From NCBI GenBank assembly GCA_029834535.1, contig JAQMWT010000308.1:174864-238863 (forward strand): a stretch of DNA of 64,000 nt, written 5' to 3'. Of this stretch, positions 42,206 to 52,696 are shown one piece after another. The stretch's first letter is position 1. Every line of letters starts with the position of its first letter. The stretch is from Chrysophaeum taylorii. Lineage: Eukaryota > Sar > Pelagophyceae > Pelagomonadales > Pelagomonadaceae. The notes beneath the pieces were generated by a model. That model saw only the letters and a list, made by a program, of their open reading frames with translations. It did no database searches and had not been told where the DNA came from. Both the position numbers and the translations under genes were made by a program.

Positions 42206-43344
42206 CAGATGATGTCTTACGGGACCATATCAAAATCTGCAAGCCCGGTATCTTCTTCTCGTTAGGACGCATCACCCTTCTTCTTTTTCTTCTAAAACAG
42301 AGCAACTCTTCAACTTTGCTGCTGCGCAGGCAAAACAACTAAATCATCTTCTTCGTCGTCCTCACATCATAATAATAATGTTTGGTTTGAAGCGCGCCAT
42401 CATGAGATTAGATCTAGATCTAGATCTAGATTAGAGTAGGGCCCTACTTATTTACTTTTTTTAACTACTGAGAAACGGATCAGTTTTGCGGCATCCTCGC
42501 TGCTGGATAATAAGGGGGTGATCTGTTTTTCTTCCTTCGATGGAAACTACTTGACGATGTACTTCGCGCGTATCGCCTTCCTTGTGCGTCGGGTCGTGCC
42601 CTCGGCCATGAGAAAAACGTTCGCAGCATGCGCGACGCTATGCGACCGTCGGCGGGCTCGGCGTCGGCATCGGAGTCGGACGCCGGTGGCGTCGCGCGGC
42701 CGGGGTAGTATGTATAACTAGCGTCGATTTGATTGGGAAAGGCATTCGAAACCCTAAAAGGAGGTTTTTAGTTACCCTCGATGGCTTGATGAGTGAGAGA
42801 CTGCGGGAGCGGCTTGTCATCGACAACGTCCGGCCACCTAAGAAAAAGTGGACAAGAGTGAGGATGATGCTGCGTATATTTTATCAGTGTTTGATACCGC
42901 AAACGGAAGGAGCGCAGCCAATAACATATGGCCAAGCGGTCAGCGGCGCGCGACCCCCCGATACACCCACGCAAACAGGGGAACGCACCTTCGACGACGT
43001 TGGAATGGTTTGGTGCCCAGTGCCCGCCGTCCTGACCCCGCGCCCCAAGCCACCTCAAAACCCGCCCCGCACCGACCTCTAGTAAATAAGTTTATTCTCT
43101 TGTCTCGCGGGTTGGTTGGTTGGTTGGTCTCCCTCTCTCTCTCTCTCTCTCCGGGAAGCGCTTACTTTCTTTTCCCTCAAAAAATAAAAGGGGCGCACCA
43201 GGCACACATAGATGTCGGCAGAACATGCATCCCAGCTTCGGGGGAGGACCCCACGAGGTAGATGTCCAAGTCCATGCACCCGAAGCGTGGTGGTGGTGGT
43301 ACTAATCAACTCTGTTGAGACCCCAAGGAGGTCTGAAAACCTAG
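42206..43344. other. Intergenic, no gene seen
   Basis: Contains a TAGATC hexamer array (42410-42435, palindromic), a CT run (43125-43152), a TTGG run (43107-43122) and scattered AT-rich sequence. Open frames are short and without similarity. Confidence 0.6.
42408..42436. repeat. TAGATC palindromic hexamer array
   Basis: GATTAGATCTAGATCTAGAT continues to ..CTAGATTAG; self-complementary, so it can fold on itself and contains four overlapping AGATCT sites. Confidence 0.9.
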
Positions 43345-43905
43345 GCCCTGATTTCAACTAATCTGAGTCATCATCGGCTTTTGTGCATGCTAAAAACTTT
43401 TGCGTTCGTCGTATCTTTTGTATCTTTGTGAGGAGGCCAGATCTGCAATAATATGATGTTCTAAATAAATAGTCGAACACCAAGACTTTCGGGCCGCGGA
43501 AAAATGGCACGTGATCGGCGCTGCGCTATCGGCACCACTTTGCGTCTACGGAAAGTTCTCCGTCGTCGGTCGGGCGGTGTTGTTTGTTGTCATCGGAGTG
43601 CGCTGTGGCCGTGTGGCACTTCCTGCATCGGCTGCGGATCAAACTTATGCGGCAGCGACAGCATTAGACGCCGAAGGAAATCGACGTTGCTGGCTTCGCA
43701 CGACGCGCTGGTGCGAGTCTAAATCTCGGTGTCGACTGCGAAGTACGTAATGCCGCGCTCGCTAAGACTCAAGGCACCTCGGGAGTATACTCGAGAAGGA
43801 AGGAAGGAAAGAAAGAAAGAAAGAAAGAAAGAGGACGCTAAGCGACCAAAAAGCTGCAGTAGAGAGAGCTAGCCGCAGGATCTTCAAGTCGAAGTACGCG
43901 GGGCC
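43345..43905. repeat. Dispersed repeat, copy B
   Basis: Shorter relative of 715-1800 in the same orientation, starting at 'CCTAGGCCCTGATTTCAACT' and ending at ATCTTCAAGTCGAAGTA. It lacks about 400 bp present in copy A and instead has an expanded GAAG/GAAA microsatellite (43795-43832). Traces of the same coding-like sequence remain ('IDVAGFARRAGASLN'). Confidence 0.7.
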
Positions 43906-44084
43906 GTTTTATAGGGTGGCAGCTGCAGTCGGCTCGCCACCGCCCCCGGCGACGACAAAGTCGGAATTCGATTTTGGAACCACCACCAGATTCGCCGCCC
44001 CCGGCGCTTTTGGAAAAAAAAAATGGTCGTAGGGGCCTTCTTCTTCTGACGTCACTTCAAGTATGTGAATTTGTGGCGAGATAG

Positions 44085-45662
44085 ATGCTCGAGTTGAGGA
44101 CGCCGTCGCTTTGGGGAGGGGAGGAGGAGTACGAGGACATCGAACTCGGCATAACCGAGGCGAGCGACGACGGCAGCAGCCTTTTTCTTTACGAGTTAAA
44201 TGGCTCGGTTTGGGACGTTAGAGACGGGTCGAGAGTTGAAGCGAAGGAGCCAGAACCAACAACACCAACAAAAGAAGATAGGGCGGCGCCGAAGAAGAGA
44301 GCGAGGCTCGTTCCTGTGGTGGACCTTGGCACGGATATCTGGGTGACGGTCGAGTTTCTGGTGCGGAAGAAGGAATTTTTTTTCGGATTCGCATCCCTCG
44401 GAATTCTGATCGGAAGCGCGATAATTCGTTTCCTCCTAATAAAACGGCGGAGGGTCGTGGACGTGTACGCGAGGTCTTTGCTCGAGTTCGCGCTCCAGAC
44501 CTACGTCGCGACGCGTTTCGGGCTCACGCCTGCTCTGATCGTATCTTTGATCGTTTCGATCGCGGCGATCGCGATAGGCCTCGCCGAGTTCGAGTTGGCC
44601 CGCGAGCCGCGCGTCCTCAAGTGCGTGGCGGGCGCGTACTTCGCCGCAACCGTTTTTGTCCGGGTTGGGGTCGTTGCGGCCTTCTTGGTCGAATTCGAGA
44701 AGAAGTATGTGTCGTACTTGATCTTGCCGTACTTTTTGGTTTCGAGAGTCTTGATCGACCCGCAAGCGACGGAAGAGAGAAAACGGCTCGCGTACGCCTT
44801 GCGACACGAGTGTCTGGACGACGCTCGAGTCGCTTGCGTTGCGTGCGGCGGGGTCTTGGTCCTCCCCGTTTTCTTCGTGCTCAAGAACGTGCCGGCGGCG
44901 ATGGTCCCGTTCGGGCCTCCGAAGCATTACTTCGACCAACGAGACGACGACGACGAAGCTTCTTCTCCCCACGCGGATTCGAGCTGGTCGCACCGCCTGG
45001 GGAGTCTTGCTGCGAGAACAAACATCCTCCTGCATTTCATCGAAAACGCCCTCATCCTCCTCCTCCTGCCTTCTTCTTCTTCTGGAGTTTCTTTTTGGAT
45101 ACTCTCGGGCTTTGGCGCGGTTTCTTACGCGACCGCGCGCGCGCTCGACGCGAGAAACAAGCAACGGCAGAGGCGGGATGTCCTCGCGCTCGTTCGCCGG
45201 AACGGCCGCGCCCTCGATACGGTCGACCCCAAGTACAGGGAAGACAAGGAGATCGTTATGGCTGCGGTCCGGCAAAACGGCCTAGCCCTCGAGTCAGCTT
45301 CCGACAATTTGAAGGAAGACAAGGAGATCGTTTTGGCGGCGGTGCGGCAAAACGGCCTCGCCCTCGAGGATGCCGCCGATAGTCTGAAGAAGAACGAGGA
45401 GGTCGTCCTCGCGGCGGTGCAACAAGATGGTTGGGCTCTCGAGTACGCCTCGCCCGGCCTCAAAAACGACAAAGACTTTATCCTTGCCGCCGTGCACCAA
45501 AACGACGAGGTTCAAAACGCCGCCAACGAGCTCACCACCGACGACGACGAGCACAAGTCTGCTTCTACCAACAAAAAGCGCTCTGCCCTCGAGCTCAAAA
45601 ATGAGACGGACTTTTTAGAGGCAGCGAGAGCAGGTCGCATCGCCTTTATTCATTTCTCCTGA
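44085..45662 (+). CDS. Multi-spanning membrane protein with C-terminal DUF4116 repeats
   Basis: A 525-residue protein. Residues 1-80 are acidic and soluble. Residues about 85-345 hold six to eight hydrophobic segments ('FFFGFASLGILIGSAIIRFL', 'ALIVSLIVSIAAIAIGLAEF', 'VFVRVGVVAAFLVEF', 'LLHFIENALILLLLP' and others); their spacing and the 'F.EN' helix are loosely reminiscent of XK-related proteins, but I am unsure. Residues about 375-485 carry four DUF4116 units of about 26-35 residues, each with the pattern 'DKEIVLAAVRQNGLALEDA'. DUF4116 repeats are common in algae and protists and have no known activity. The combination of an integral membrane part with DUF4116 is unusual. The gene is intact and starts at the first ATG, downstream of the dispersed repeat. 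Confidence 0.6.
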   Translation: MLELRTPSLWGGEEEYEDIELGITEASDDGSSLFLYELNGSVWDVRDGSRVEAKEPEPTTPTKEDRAAPKKRARLVPVVDLGTDIWVTVEFLVRKKEFFFGFASLGILIGSAIIRFLLIKRRRVVDVYARSLLEFALQTYVATRFGLTPALIVSLIVSIAAIAIGLAEFELAREPRVLKCVAGAYFAATVFVRVGVVAAFLVEFEKKYVSYLILPYFLVSRVLIDPQATEERKRLAYALRHECLDDARVACVACGGVLVLPVFFVLKNVPAAMVPFGPPKHYFDQRDDDDEASSPHADSSWSHRLGSLAARTNILLHFIENALILLLLPSSSSGVSFWILSGFGAVSYATARALDARNKQRQRRDVLALVRRNGRALDTVDPKYREDKEIVMAAVRQNGLALESASDNLKEDKEIVLAAVRQNGLALEDAADSLKKNEEVVLAAVQQDGWALEYASPGLKNDKDFILAAVHQNDEVQNAANELTTDDDEHKSASTNKKRSALELKNETDFLEAARAGRIAFIHFS

Positions 45663-46107
45663 AACAAGCATGTTTGTTTGTTTGTTTGTTTGTTTGCCCC
45701 CTCCGCACGTCGCGTAGCTTCTTCTTCTTCTTCTTCTTCTTCTTCTTCTTCTTCTTGTAAGTAATATTTTAATCTTTATTTTTCCCACAAAAAAATAATA
45801 ATAATGACGGACGGCGTCGTCCTCATCTCGGTTTATCTTCTTAATTGCGGCGGCGGCGGCGGCGGCGTTGGTTTTTTTTTTAAGGCCGTTTCCCGCGTCG
45901 CCGGAGCCTCTCTCTGCGCGCCTTTTCCCGGTATCGTGCCAGCCCCCCCCTGCGCTATATATAGGGCGTTGGGGTTTTTTTTTTGAACTCGAACACAACA
46001 CTTGCTTTTTTGTGTTCCGGTGGTCATTCATTCATTCATTCATTATGAGACCGTTGTGGGATTATGTGCTGCTGGCGAGCCAATGACGACAGTGTCTTGA
46101 CGCTAAT
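45663..46107. other. Intergenic microsatellite-rich region
   Basis: TTTG run (45670-45697), CTT run of about twelve triplets (45719-45756), GGC run (45847-45866) and TTCA run (46024-46042). A TATATATAG sequence at 45955-45963 lies about 150 bp upstream of the proposed cap-methyltransferase start and may be its TATA box. Confidence 0.6.
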
Positions 46108-47282
46108 ATGTGTCGTGTGCGCTGGATTATGAGAACCGAGGCGTCGCAGGTGCTGCTGGTACGAGGTGAGTGCCTCGCCCGAGCGAATCGGCGCGAATCT
46201 TGTCGCTGCCGGTCTGAAAGGGGGAGGCAGAGCAAAAATAAGTTTCTCTATCAGCGGAATATAAATGATTTCGTTATAATCGAAACTTACAGGTCGCCGA
46301 AACGGAGCGGCGCGTCGAGTCGCAGGACCGGCGGATCGAGGCTCTAGCGCGGTGCGTCGTGTTGGAGGCGGCGTCGGCGGCGGTGGCGTGCGCCGCGGAC
46401 GAGGAGCAATTAGCCCGGCTCGATCTTCGACTAAAACTGAGAGCGAACGAGTTGCCGTTGCAGTTTGGCAAGGTGCGAAGGAAAGTACGGGTGGGCGACG
46501 CCTGCGAGGTGTCGGGAAGGGCGTGTCTCGTCGTCGAAGACCGGGGGTCGGCGGTAGTGGTGGAGTGGGTTGGATACGACAGACGCGAGACGGTGGCGGC
46601 GCGAGCGGTCAGAAAGACGCGGAAAAAAAAAAAAACCTCAAAGTACTGGGCCCAGCGTCATAATCTCTTCTCGTTGTTCGACGCGGGGGTGGTGATCCCC
46701 GACGACGAGTCTTGGTTTTCCGTATCCCCCGAACCGATCGCGAAAGCTACGGCCGCGCGGTGTAGGGGGAAATTGGTCGTCGACGCTTTTTGTGGATGCG
46801 GGGGGAACGCGATTCAGTTTGCTCTCGCGGGGGCTCGTGTTCTGGGGATCGACAAGGATCCCACGAAATTAGGGGCGGCGAAGCACAACGCGAGGATCTA
46901 CGGCGCCGACGTCGACCTCGTCCTCGGGGATGCGCTCGCGCTTCTTCCGAATATCCGAAGCGACGTCGTTTTCCTCTCTCCGCCGTGGGGTGGACCCACC
47001 TACCCGGACCCCTTCGACCCCCAATCGGACATCCGCGTGGGCCAGTGCGATGGCCTCGGTCTCGCTGCTCTCGCGTTGAAAGCGGCGCCCAACCTCGTTC
47101 TTTTCCTGCCGCGGACGGTCCCCGCTGCCCTCGCCGCCCGTTTCGCCCGGAACCTCCGGGTTTGGTCGGGGGAGCTCGAGGCCAACCTCCTCAACAACAA
47201 GCTCAAGGCCAAGACCCTGTATCTCGGGCCCTTGTTCGAAGTTGACGGCGTTTGCCGGAACTTAAAAAAAGCGGTAAATTAG
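46108..47282 (+). CDS. TGS1: Trimethylguanosine synthase-like RNA cap methyltransferase (two exons)
   Basis: Exon 1 is 46108-46149 and exon 2 is 46293-47282, giving about 343 residues. The catalytic core matches TGS1, which converts m7G caps of snRNAs/snoRNAs to trimethylguanosine using S-adenosylmethionine: 'KYWAQRHNLFSLFDAGV', 'SWFSVSPEPIAKATA', the SAM loop 'VVDAFCGCGGNAIQFA', 'GIDKDPTKL..AKHNARIYG', and the active-site 'FLSPPWGGPTYPD' with the stacking Trp. The exon 2 frame has no ATG before the conserved region and is closed by a stop upstream of a good acceptor (CTTACAG, ending 46292). Joining it to the ATG-bearing frame at CAG|GTGCTG (46149/46150) restores one frame; the better-looking donor GTGAGT at 46166 would shift the frame. 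A Glu/Arg-rich N-terminal helix results. The 3' end overlaps the opposing gene by 4 bp. Confidence 0.8.
46150..46292 (+). other. Inferred 143-bp intron
   Basis: Donor CAG|GTGCTG, acceptor ACTTACAG|GTCGCC. The interior has in-frame stops and an A/T-rich 3' half. Chosen because it joins two frames in phase 0 (MCRVRWIMRTEASQ then VAETERRVE). An alternative donor GAG|GTGAGT at 46166 does not keep the frame from either ATG. Confidence 0.55.
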
Positions 47283-48118
47283 TTCTGACCTCGAGGAGGA
47301 GGAGGATTAGAGCGCACGGGGATGCGTATTGTTTTTTGTCGGCGGCGGCGGGTGAATGATGATCCGGGGTCTGCGGCTCGCGGTGGCATCGTCGTACGGC
47401 GCGTCGGGTGATGATCAGACGCGCGGCAGCAGCAACCGCCTTGACTCTTAGGACGCACCACGCGGCGCTCGCCGCACTCGGCCCGCCACAAGGGAGCAGT
47501 CGCCGGGCGCGGCGGCTTTGCGGGAATCTCGGTGCAAAAGGGCTTGAGCATTCGCATCGTTTGGAGAGGTCGGTCGTCGCGCGCTCCAGATCTGAGAGTC
47601 GGCGAGCGCCGCGGCGCGTACTGCGGCACTACCAAAACTTCCCGGCATCCTCTCGGCTCCGCCTTTGGAGGTGGCCTGTAGCTCCAGACGCGGCAGTAAG
47701 TTTCCTCGACGACCTCCTCCTCCTCTTCCTCTAAATCTTCTTCTGAAGACGAATTTCGCCGATGTACTTCTTCGCCTGCCTCGACCGAACGCCGACGCTC
47801 GCCGTAGATCCTCGCGAACGCGCCGGGCTCGGCCGGCTTGAGGCGCCGCGTCAGTTTCTGTTCGTCCCAGGAAAATATGGGAAAAAGGACAGCGTCTTCC
47901 GCGCGCTTCGTCGCAACACCGACCTTCCTGCGCCGCACCCCGGGTACGTGGCTCATCATCGAAAATACCCTCGGCTTCAACGCCACCTTTGGCTCCTCGA
48001 CGCGCGGCAACGGAACGTTGAACCGAATCTTCCGCGTCCATTCCCTCGCCAACGACGTCTCTCGGACGCTTCGAAAGCTGTCGACGACCTCCTCCTCATC
48101 AACACGTCGATCCACCAT
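47279..48118 (-). CDS. Hypothetical Arg/Pro-rich protein
   Basis: A 279-residue open frame with no recognised domain. Notable parts: an N-terminal 'RFNVPLPRVEEPKVALKPRV' region, an acidic run 'SSSEEDLEEEEEEVVEE' near residue 125, a Pro/Arg-rich second half and a C-terminal 'IRIPVRSNPPPPRGQN'. No signal peptide or membrane segment. It converges with the cap methyltransferase gene and the two stops overlap (47279-47282). Length and codon use look real, but without homology I cannot exclude a chance frame. Confidence 0.45.
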   Translation of the reverse strand: MVDRRVDEEEVVDSFRSVRETSLAREWTRKIRFNVPLPRVEEPKVALKPRVFSMMSHVPGVRRRKVGVATKRAEDAVLFPIFSWDEQKLTRRLKPAEPGAFARIYGERRRSVEAGEEVHRRNSSSEEDLEEEEEEVVEETYCRVWSYRPPPKAEPRGCREVLVVPQYAPRRSPTLRSGARDDRPLQTMRMLKPFCTEIPAKPPRPATAPLWRAECGERRVVRPKSQGGCCCRASDHHPTRRTTMPPRAADPGSSFTRRRRQKTIRIPVRSNPPPPRGQN

Positions 48119-48389
48119 ATCTTCGGTATCTTATTCTTCTTCTTCAATTTGAATTCCCCTCGAACTATAGCCAAGCCTCTAATTCTTCACGTCTCGAGCC
48201 ACACAACAAACAACTCTTGTACGAACGACCCTTGGTGGTGAATTATTCACATTTTTTTTTGCTGACTCTGATGACAATAAGGCGCGCGCGCGCTTGCTTC
48301 AAGGACGATGGTCGTCCATTTTTCATTTGCGCCGGCGGCGCCCTGGCCTGGCCGCCGCCGCAATGTACGCAAAACACAGATTATGGCTG

Positions 48390-48915
48390 CTAAGCACACA
48401 TGCTAATAATGCTTCGATATGCTTGGTCGGAGGTGTGGTTTTTGGAAGGGTGATTGGCTGTTGATACAGCTCCCTCGTTGTCAATCAGCAGCGGTATAGC
48501 GGGGACCTCGTGACAGGTAGGAAATCCAAACATGAAGAGGACTGATTCCACGAGTGTATGGAACCATACTGCTCATCATCAGCGGTGGTCGCTGCGGCAA
48601 TGATCTCTGCGTGTAGTGTTGACTTGGCTGTGATGGTTTGCCTCTTGGATGACCATGACACTCGACATCCGAACTCGTATACGCAGTAACCAGTCGTCGG
48701 TTGCTTGCGAGAGTCTTGTGGGTCTGCGAAATCGGCGACGTCGCTAAATATGGGGCAGCGCGAGATGCTCTTTAGTTCGGGATACTAGGCGGACAGCAAC
48801 TTGACGACGTCGGATGACAAAGGTGAGCCGTCTGCTTAGGAGACCAAGCCACGGTCTGGATTTGTGTGTAGATACCCGAGCGTAACTTCTAATAACCAAA
48901 CTACTACGCGTAGGC
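48390..48915 (-). pseudogene. Ty1/copia-type RNase H remnant
   Basis: Not visible as a long open frame. Reading the minus strand gives 'LGYLHTNPDRGLVS' (about 48840-48880), then 'DVADFADPQDSRKQPTTGY' and 'RVSWSSKRQTITAKSTLHAE' (about 48590-48745), then 'IDNEGAVSTANHP' (about 48450-48490) and, one frame over, 'PPTKHIEALL' (about 48405-48430). These are the ordered landmarks of the copia RNase H domain (RYL..T.D.GL, DADWAGD..DR.ST.GY, VSWSSK.Q..VA.S..EAE, DN..A, TKHI). Several frameshifts and stops make it dead. It lies just downstream of the Gag remnant on the same strand. Confidence 0.75.
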
Positions 48916-49302
48916 GCGAGGGCATCCCTTTGCAAGCACACGGTTCAAGATGATCGACGTAGGGGGAATCAGCCATGCCATCCAAACCGCCAGCGATGAT
49001 GGAATATTTCGAACCATCTAGCGAAGAGATAGCCACAGGCACATACGTCAATGAGGCGGATCTCGTGCCATCGTACCTTACGGCTTTATTTTCACGACGG
49101 TCGGGATCCTGAGTGGCATTCAACGCAGTCTGACTGAGGGCAGAAACTCTCGAAATCCGAAGAGATGGAAGGGTGAGCGGCATAACCCTCGGCACAGTCG
49201 TCCCTCGGTGGCACTATATCCATGGCAACCAAGGTATCTTGTCCGACACGAACAATCGTATACCCCAATTCGTCACGATTATCTTCGTCTTCCGAGGGAA
49301 CT

Positions 49303-51614
49303 CTAGATGCAACTCCAGTCACTTCGGTACTTTGCTCCTGCTCCTCCACCCATATGCGTCTTCAGTGATGACCAAAAAGGAAGGAGGTTCCATGGGGTCA
49401 CCAGGGGAATAGCCTTCTGCAGAGAAGCTATCATCATCGCCCCCAACCTCGTCGTCGTCGTCATACACGTTGCCCTCCATGAGCTCAGAATACTGCACAG
49501 TGCAGTAGTCCGCTCGCTTAGTGTCATCCTGATCTTCGCCAAGCACTTCAAGCCACTGAGCGGCGACACCATCATTGTGCTGGCTAGGGGGTTCGCTCTC
49601 TGAGACTGTCGCCCTCTACCCGGCGGAGCCGTCTGCTGTGCCTGACGAATCAAGTTCATCGTGTTGAGAGCCGTAGTAAGATCCTCCAGGCGCACCGAGG
49701 TCTGAGCGGTCCGCTGCACTGCGGGCTGCCTTCGGACCACCTGTTGTTGAGAGCCTGCAACCAGCTGCTGTTGACATGCACCTGGCACCTGTGCTGCTGT
49801 GTAGACCACCTGCGGCTGTTGCACAACGCGCGGCGCTAGCTGAGTCACTGAAGCTTGTCCTGCTGCAGCTAAAAGCGCCCGTCGGTATTGCTCCTGTCCC
49901 TCTGGCGTTGCTAGAAAACCCGCATTCGTCAACGTCTGAGCAGCACGCCTCTTCCTCCAGGGATTGTCCAGCACAGGACACACACCGTTGTCGCGGTTAA
50001 AACTACCATGCCGGCCGCAACTGAGGCACGTCGTAATTGCTTGACGCGTATGGTTATCTATCCCCTGGGGTAGCCAAGTTCCAAATCCCGAGTCAGTAAC
50101 ATAACCAGCCCGTTTGACTGGCTGCAACTGCTCTCTCCTCATCCGTGGTGCGCGCTCCCTTCCCTTCTCCTTCTTAATCGCCTCTTCGATGTTGGCAGTA
50201 GGGTTGGCTTCCAGAATCTTGGAAATCTGGATGGTCAATTGAATGACATCGTTGAGGGTGAGAGTAGATGCTTTCATACGGGGTGAGGCCTGAGCAAGTT
50301 CAACGCTCGTCCGCAAGCGCTCAGAATTGAGCCCAGCAATGAAGTGCGAACGGAACGCAGCCGGATCAGTATCGCGACCTGACATTGCTCGCCACTGGCC
50401 GAATTTCTGCACCCATCGCGCAATATACTTATTCAATGACAAAGTCCGTAAATTGAACCATTCACGTTCAAGCTCCTCAACCGTAGCTCGCGGTGGACAA
50501 GGAAGCTTCGTCGCCTCTTGCATAGCATCCAGACAGTCCTCATCATGCTGGCGCAACTCTTTTAACGAGATGGTCCCATCCTTGTATTGTTTCCACATCT
50601 GCGGCCGTTCAGCTTCCCATTCGCGATAAGCTTCCATAGGGGCAAGTTGATACTCGCCTCCAATCACGTTCATCGCTATTGAGGGTTTGTCAATCCTGCC
50701 TTCCATCATACGCCGCAATTGCATCCACCACGCGTCCACCTTATCACGGTCCTTAGGAATTTTTGCCCATCGAGAGGCGAAAACGTGATCCGAGTCATAC
50801 CAGCAGCTCCTTTCTTGATATACAGTATCTCTTCTTCATTACGAGGACGTGCTGAACCGGGGTCCGTATGATGCTGCGGGGTAGGCTCCGGTCGACTTCG
50901 CGGTGGCTGATCGTCGGTCAATGCCGATACAGCGTCATCTTCTTTGGGCGTAACACGAGTAGCATCCGGAGAAGTTGGCCGTGCCTCTCGAGCATGCGCC
51001 CGCATGGATTCCTCCACCATTCGTCGAAGTCGATCGTTGTCGATCCGCTGCCGCTCCACTTCTGAGCGTTGTTGTTGCGCGTCGCGGCGGGTGCTCTCAA
51101 GTTCACGTATGACTTGCTCGATCTGCGACTGGTACATCTCGAATCGTTCGGCGATGGTCTGCAGAACCTCGGGGTCGATACCCACGCGAAAATCTGTCGC
51201 TCTCGTATTCGCGGATGGTGGCCTAGGAGGTGCACTCTCCGCTGGTCCACGCATCGCCGTAAACGGTCCGGGTTCCGCTCGAGATGACTCCGTAGCATTC
51301 ATCGCACGTTCGTAGGGTCGTGCGTACGGGACCGTCGGCTCACCCGGTCTTGAAGTTGCGTCTGGCGCAACCGTAGCTCCCCCTTCGCCGGCGCGTGGAT
51401 CCGGAAGGATGACCACGCTTGGGAGGCTGTCGAGGCTATCAGATGATCTTGCCTCTCTTCCGATGCCGCTTTCCTCGGCTTCCGGCCGTTGAAAGTGCGT
51501 ACTGAATGGTGTTCTTCCAATAAACGCAAATGGAGTCCCTGCACTGAATCGTTGCGGACGCTCCTGTGCGTCCCGAAACCACTGCGGTCGTTCTGTCATT
51601 GGCCTCTCTGCCAT
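49303..51614 (-). pseudogene. Retrotransposon Gag, frameshifted
   Basis: The N-terminal part (51614-50750) is disordered, with a coiled coil near residues 150-205 ('EMYQSQIEQVIRELESTRRD'-like). After a frame change at about 50745 it continues as a Gag capsid-like region: 'WWMQLRRMMEGRI', 'ATVEELEREWFNLRTLSLNK', 'FRSHFIAGLNSERLRTSVEL', then a zinc-knuckle variant 'CLSCGRHG...NGVC', a Gln-rich segment and an acidic tail that drifts through further frames to about 48836. The Gag fold looks more like Ty3/gypsy than copia, although copia RNase H lies immediately downstream, so this may be a chimera or two nested remnants. Confidence 0.65.
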
Positions 51615-52036
51615 GACCGCGCTTTGCCCGGATAATAAGATTAATCCGAACGCTCATAACTCGTTTGTTGCACTCTTTTTCGTCAGACGACAATTCCCAG
51701 CAGCCGTCTGACTGCGCGCTGTACCGGTGCGCTGGACTTACGGAAGTATTTGCCTTGTGCATGAAGACTATGGACGGCCTTCCCGGTGCTGTCGCTCGCC
51801 GTCAGGGAGATGGTCTGCCTCGCGCGAGCTAAGTTAGGTCTTACTCTGTCTTTGCCTGGTTAGGTCTTACGATGCTTTGCCTGGTTGAGTCGTAGTGACT
51901 CCGCTCCCCGTTCGATCCGAATCACGTAAAATGAACCCGCGGCGGTACCCGCGATCCTCTGGATCTTCGCCCACAAATGCGTCGGCTTCGCACTCACTCG
52001 ACCGTTACGAACCGACTCGCCGCCGAGAAACAGGAG

Positions 52037-52065
52037 ATCGATAGTCCGGGAGTTGGACTATCGAT
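52037..52065. other. Hairpin with perfect 11-bp stem
   Basis: ATCGATAGTCC (52037-52047), loop GGGAGTT, GGACTATCGAT (52055-52065). Outside it GAAAC..GGAG and TCCC..GTTTC extend the pairing imperfectly to about 20 bp. Confidence 0.8.
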
Positions 52066-52082
52066 TCCCGTTTCTGAGACTA

Positions 52083-52134
52083 CTGTAGTGGTGGTTTTCT
52101 CTCAGATACCCGCCCCTCCTGGCCGGACAGGGGC
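52083..52134. repeat. 52-bp block shared with 54195-54246
   Basis: GTAGTGG(TGG)TTTTCTC(TC)AGATACCC followed by GCCCCTCCTGGCCGGACAGG and GGCCTC. Here it continues without interruption into AACAACCC; at 54246 the same block is cut by the LTR of the Ty3 element. Confidence 0.8.
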
Positions 52135-52696
52135 CTCAACAACCCTTTCTCCCAACCCGAACCGCAATTTGAAACCACCACACGCCCGATCTCAGCGCAA
52201 ACACTCAAGCCATCACGAAAATCGGACAATCAAATGAGGGTAATAGCAAGAAGACAGCAAGAAAGCAATACAAATGCGTGGTACATTGGGTTCAGTGGAA
52301 GCGCAGGTGAGGATGCCAAGATGACACCCCCCCCCATAATTGCAAGGTCAGTACCAGAGCAACAATCAGGGTAAGTCAGGTGGTAAGCAGGCAAGTGGGG
52401 GAAATGGGCGTTACTGCCACACCTTCCAGCCACTTCCCTCATACCTCCAAGCTACCCGCCAGTCACCGTCCGTACCCCCGCACACACACTCCCTCTTAGC
52501 AGTCCATCCTGAATTTGCGTAAATGGCGCTTACTAAAAATCTGTCGCAGTACTCTTTATTGGGTGAACGCCCTGGTCTGGGCCACGCCACCGAGGCGTGC
52601 CGAGGGAGAAGTGCCAAATGATTTCTCTCGAGAACGAAGGAGGGGACGGGCGAAGCGAGGAGCCCGGGGACGAGGAGAGCGGCCTGTGTTAGCTCC

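Larger units (their letters stand above)
51615..52696. other. Non-coding region upstream of the Gag remnant
   Basis: No gene seen. Contains two hairpin-forming inverted repeats (51686-51717: GTCAGACG pairs with CGTCTGAC; and 52037-52065), a direct duplication around TTAGGTCTTAC...TTTGCCTGG (51833-51885), and a ~52-bp block shared with 54195-54246. It could include the leader and LTR of the Gag-bearing element, but I could not place LTR ends. Confidence 0.5.
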
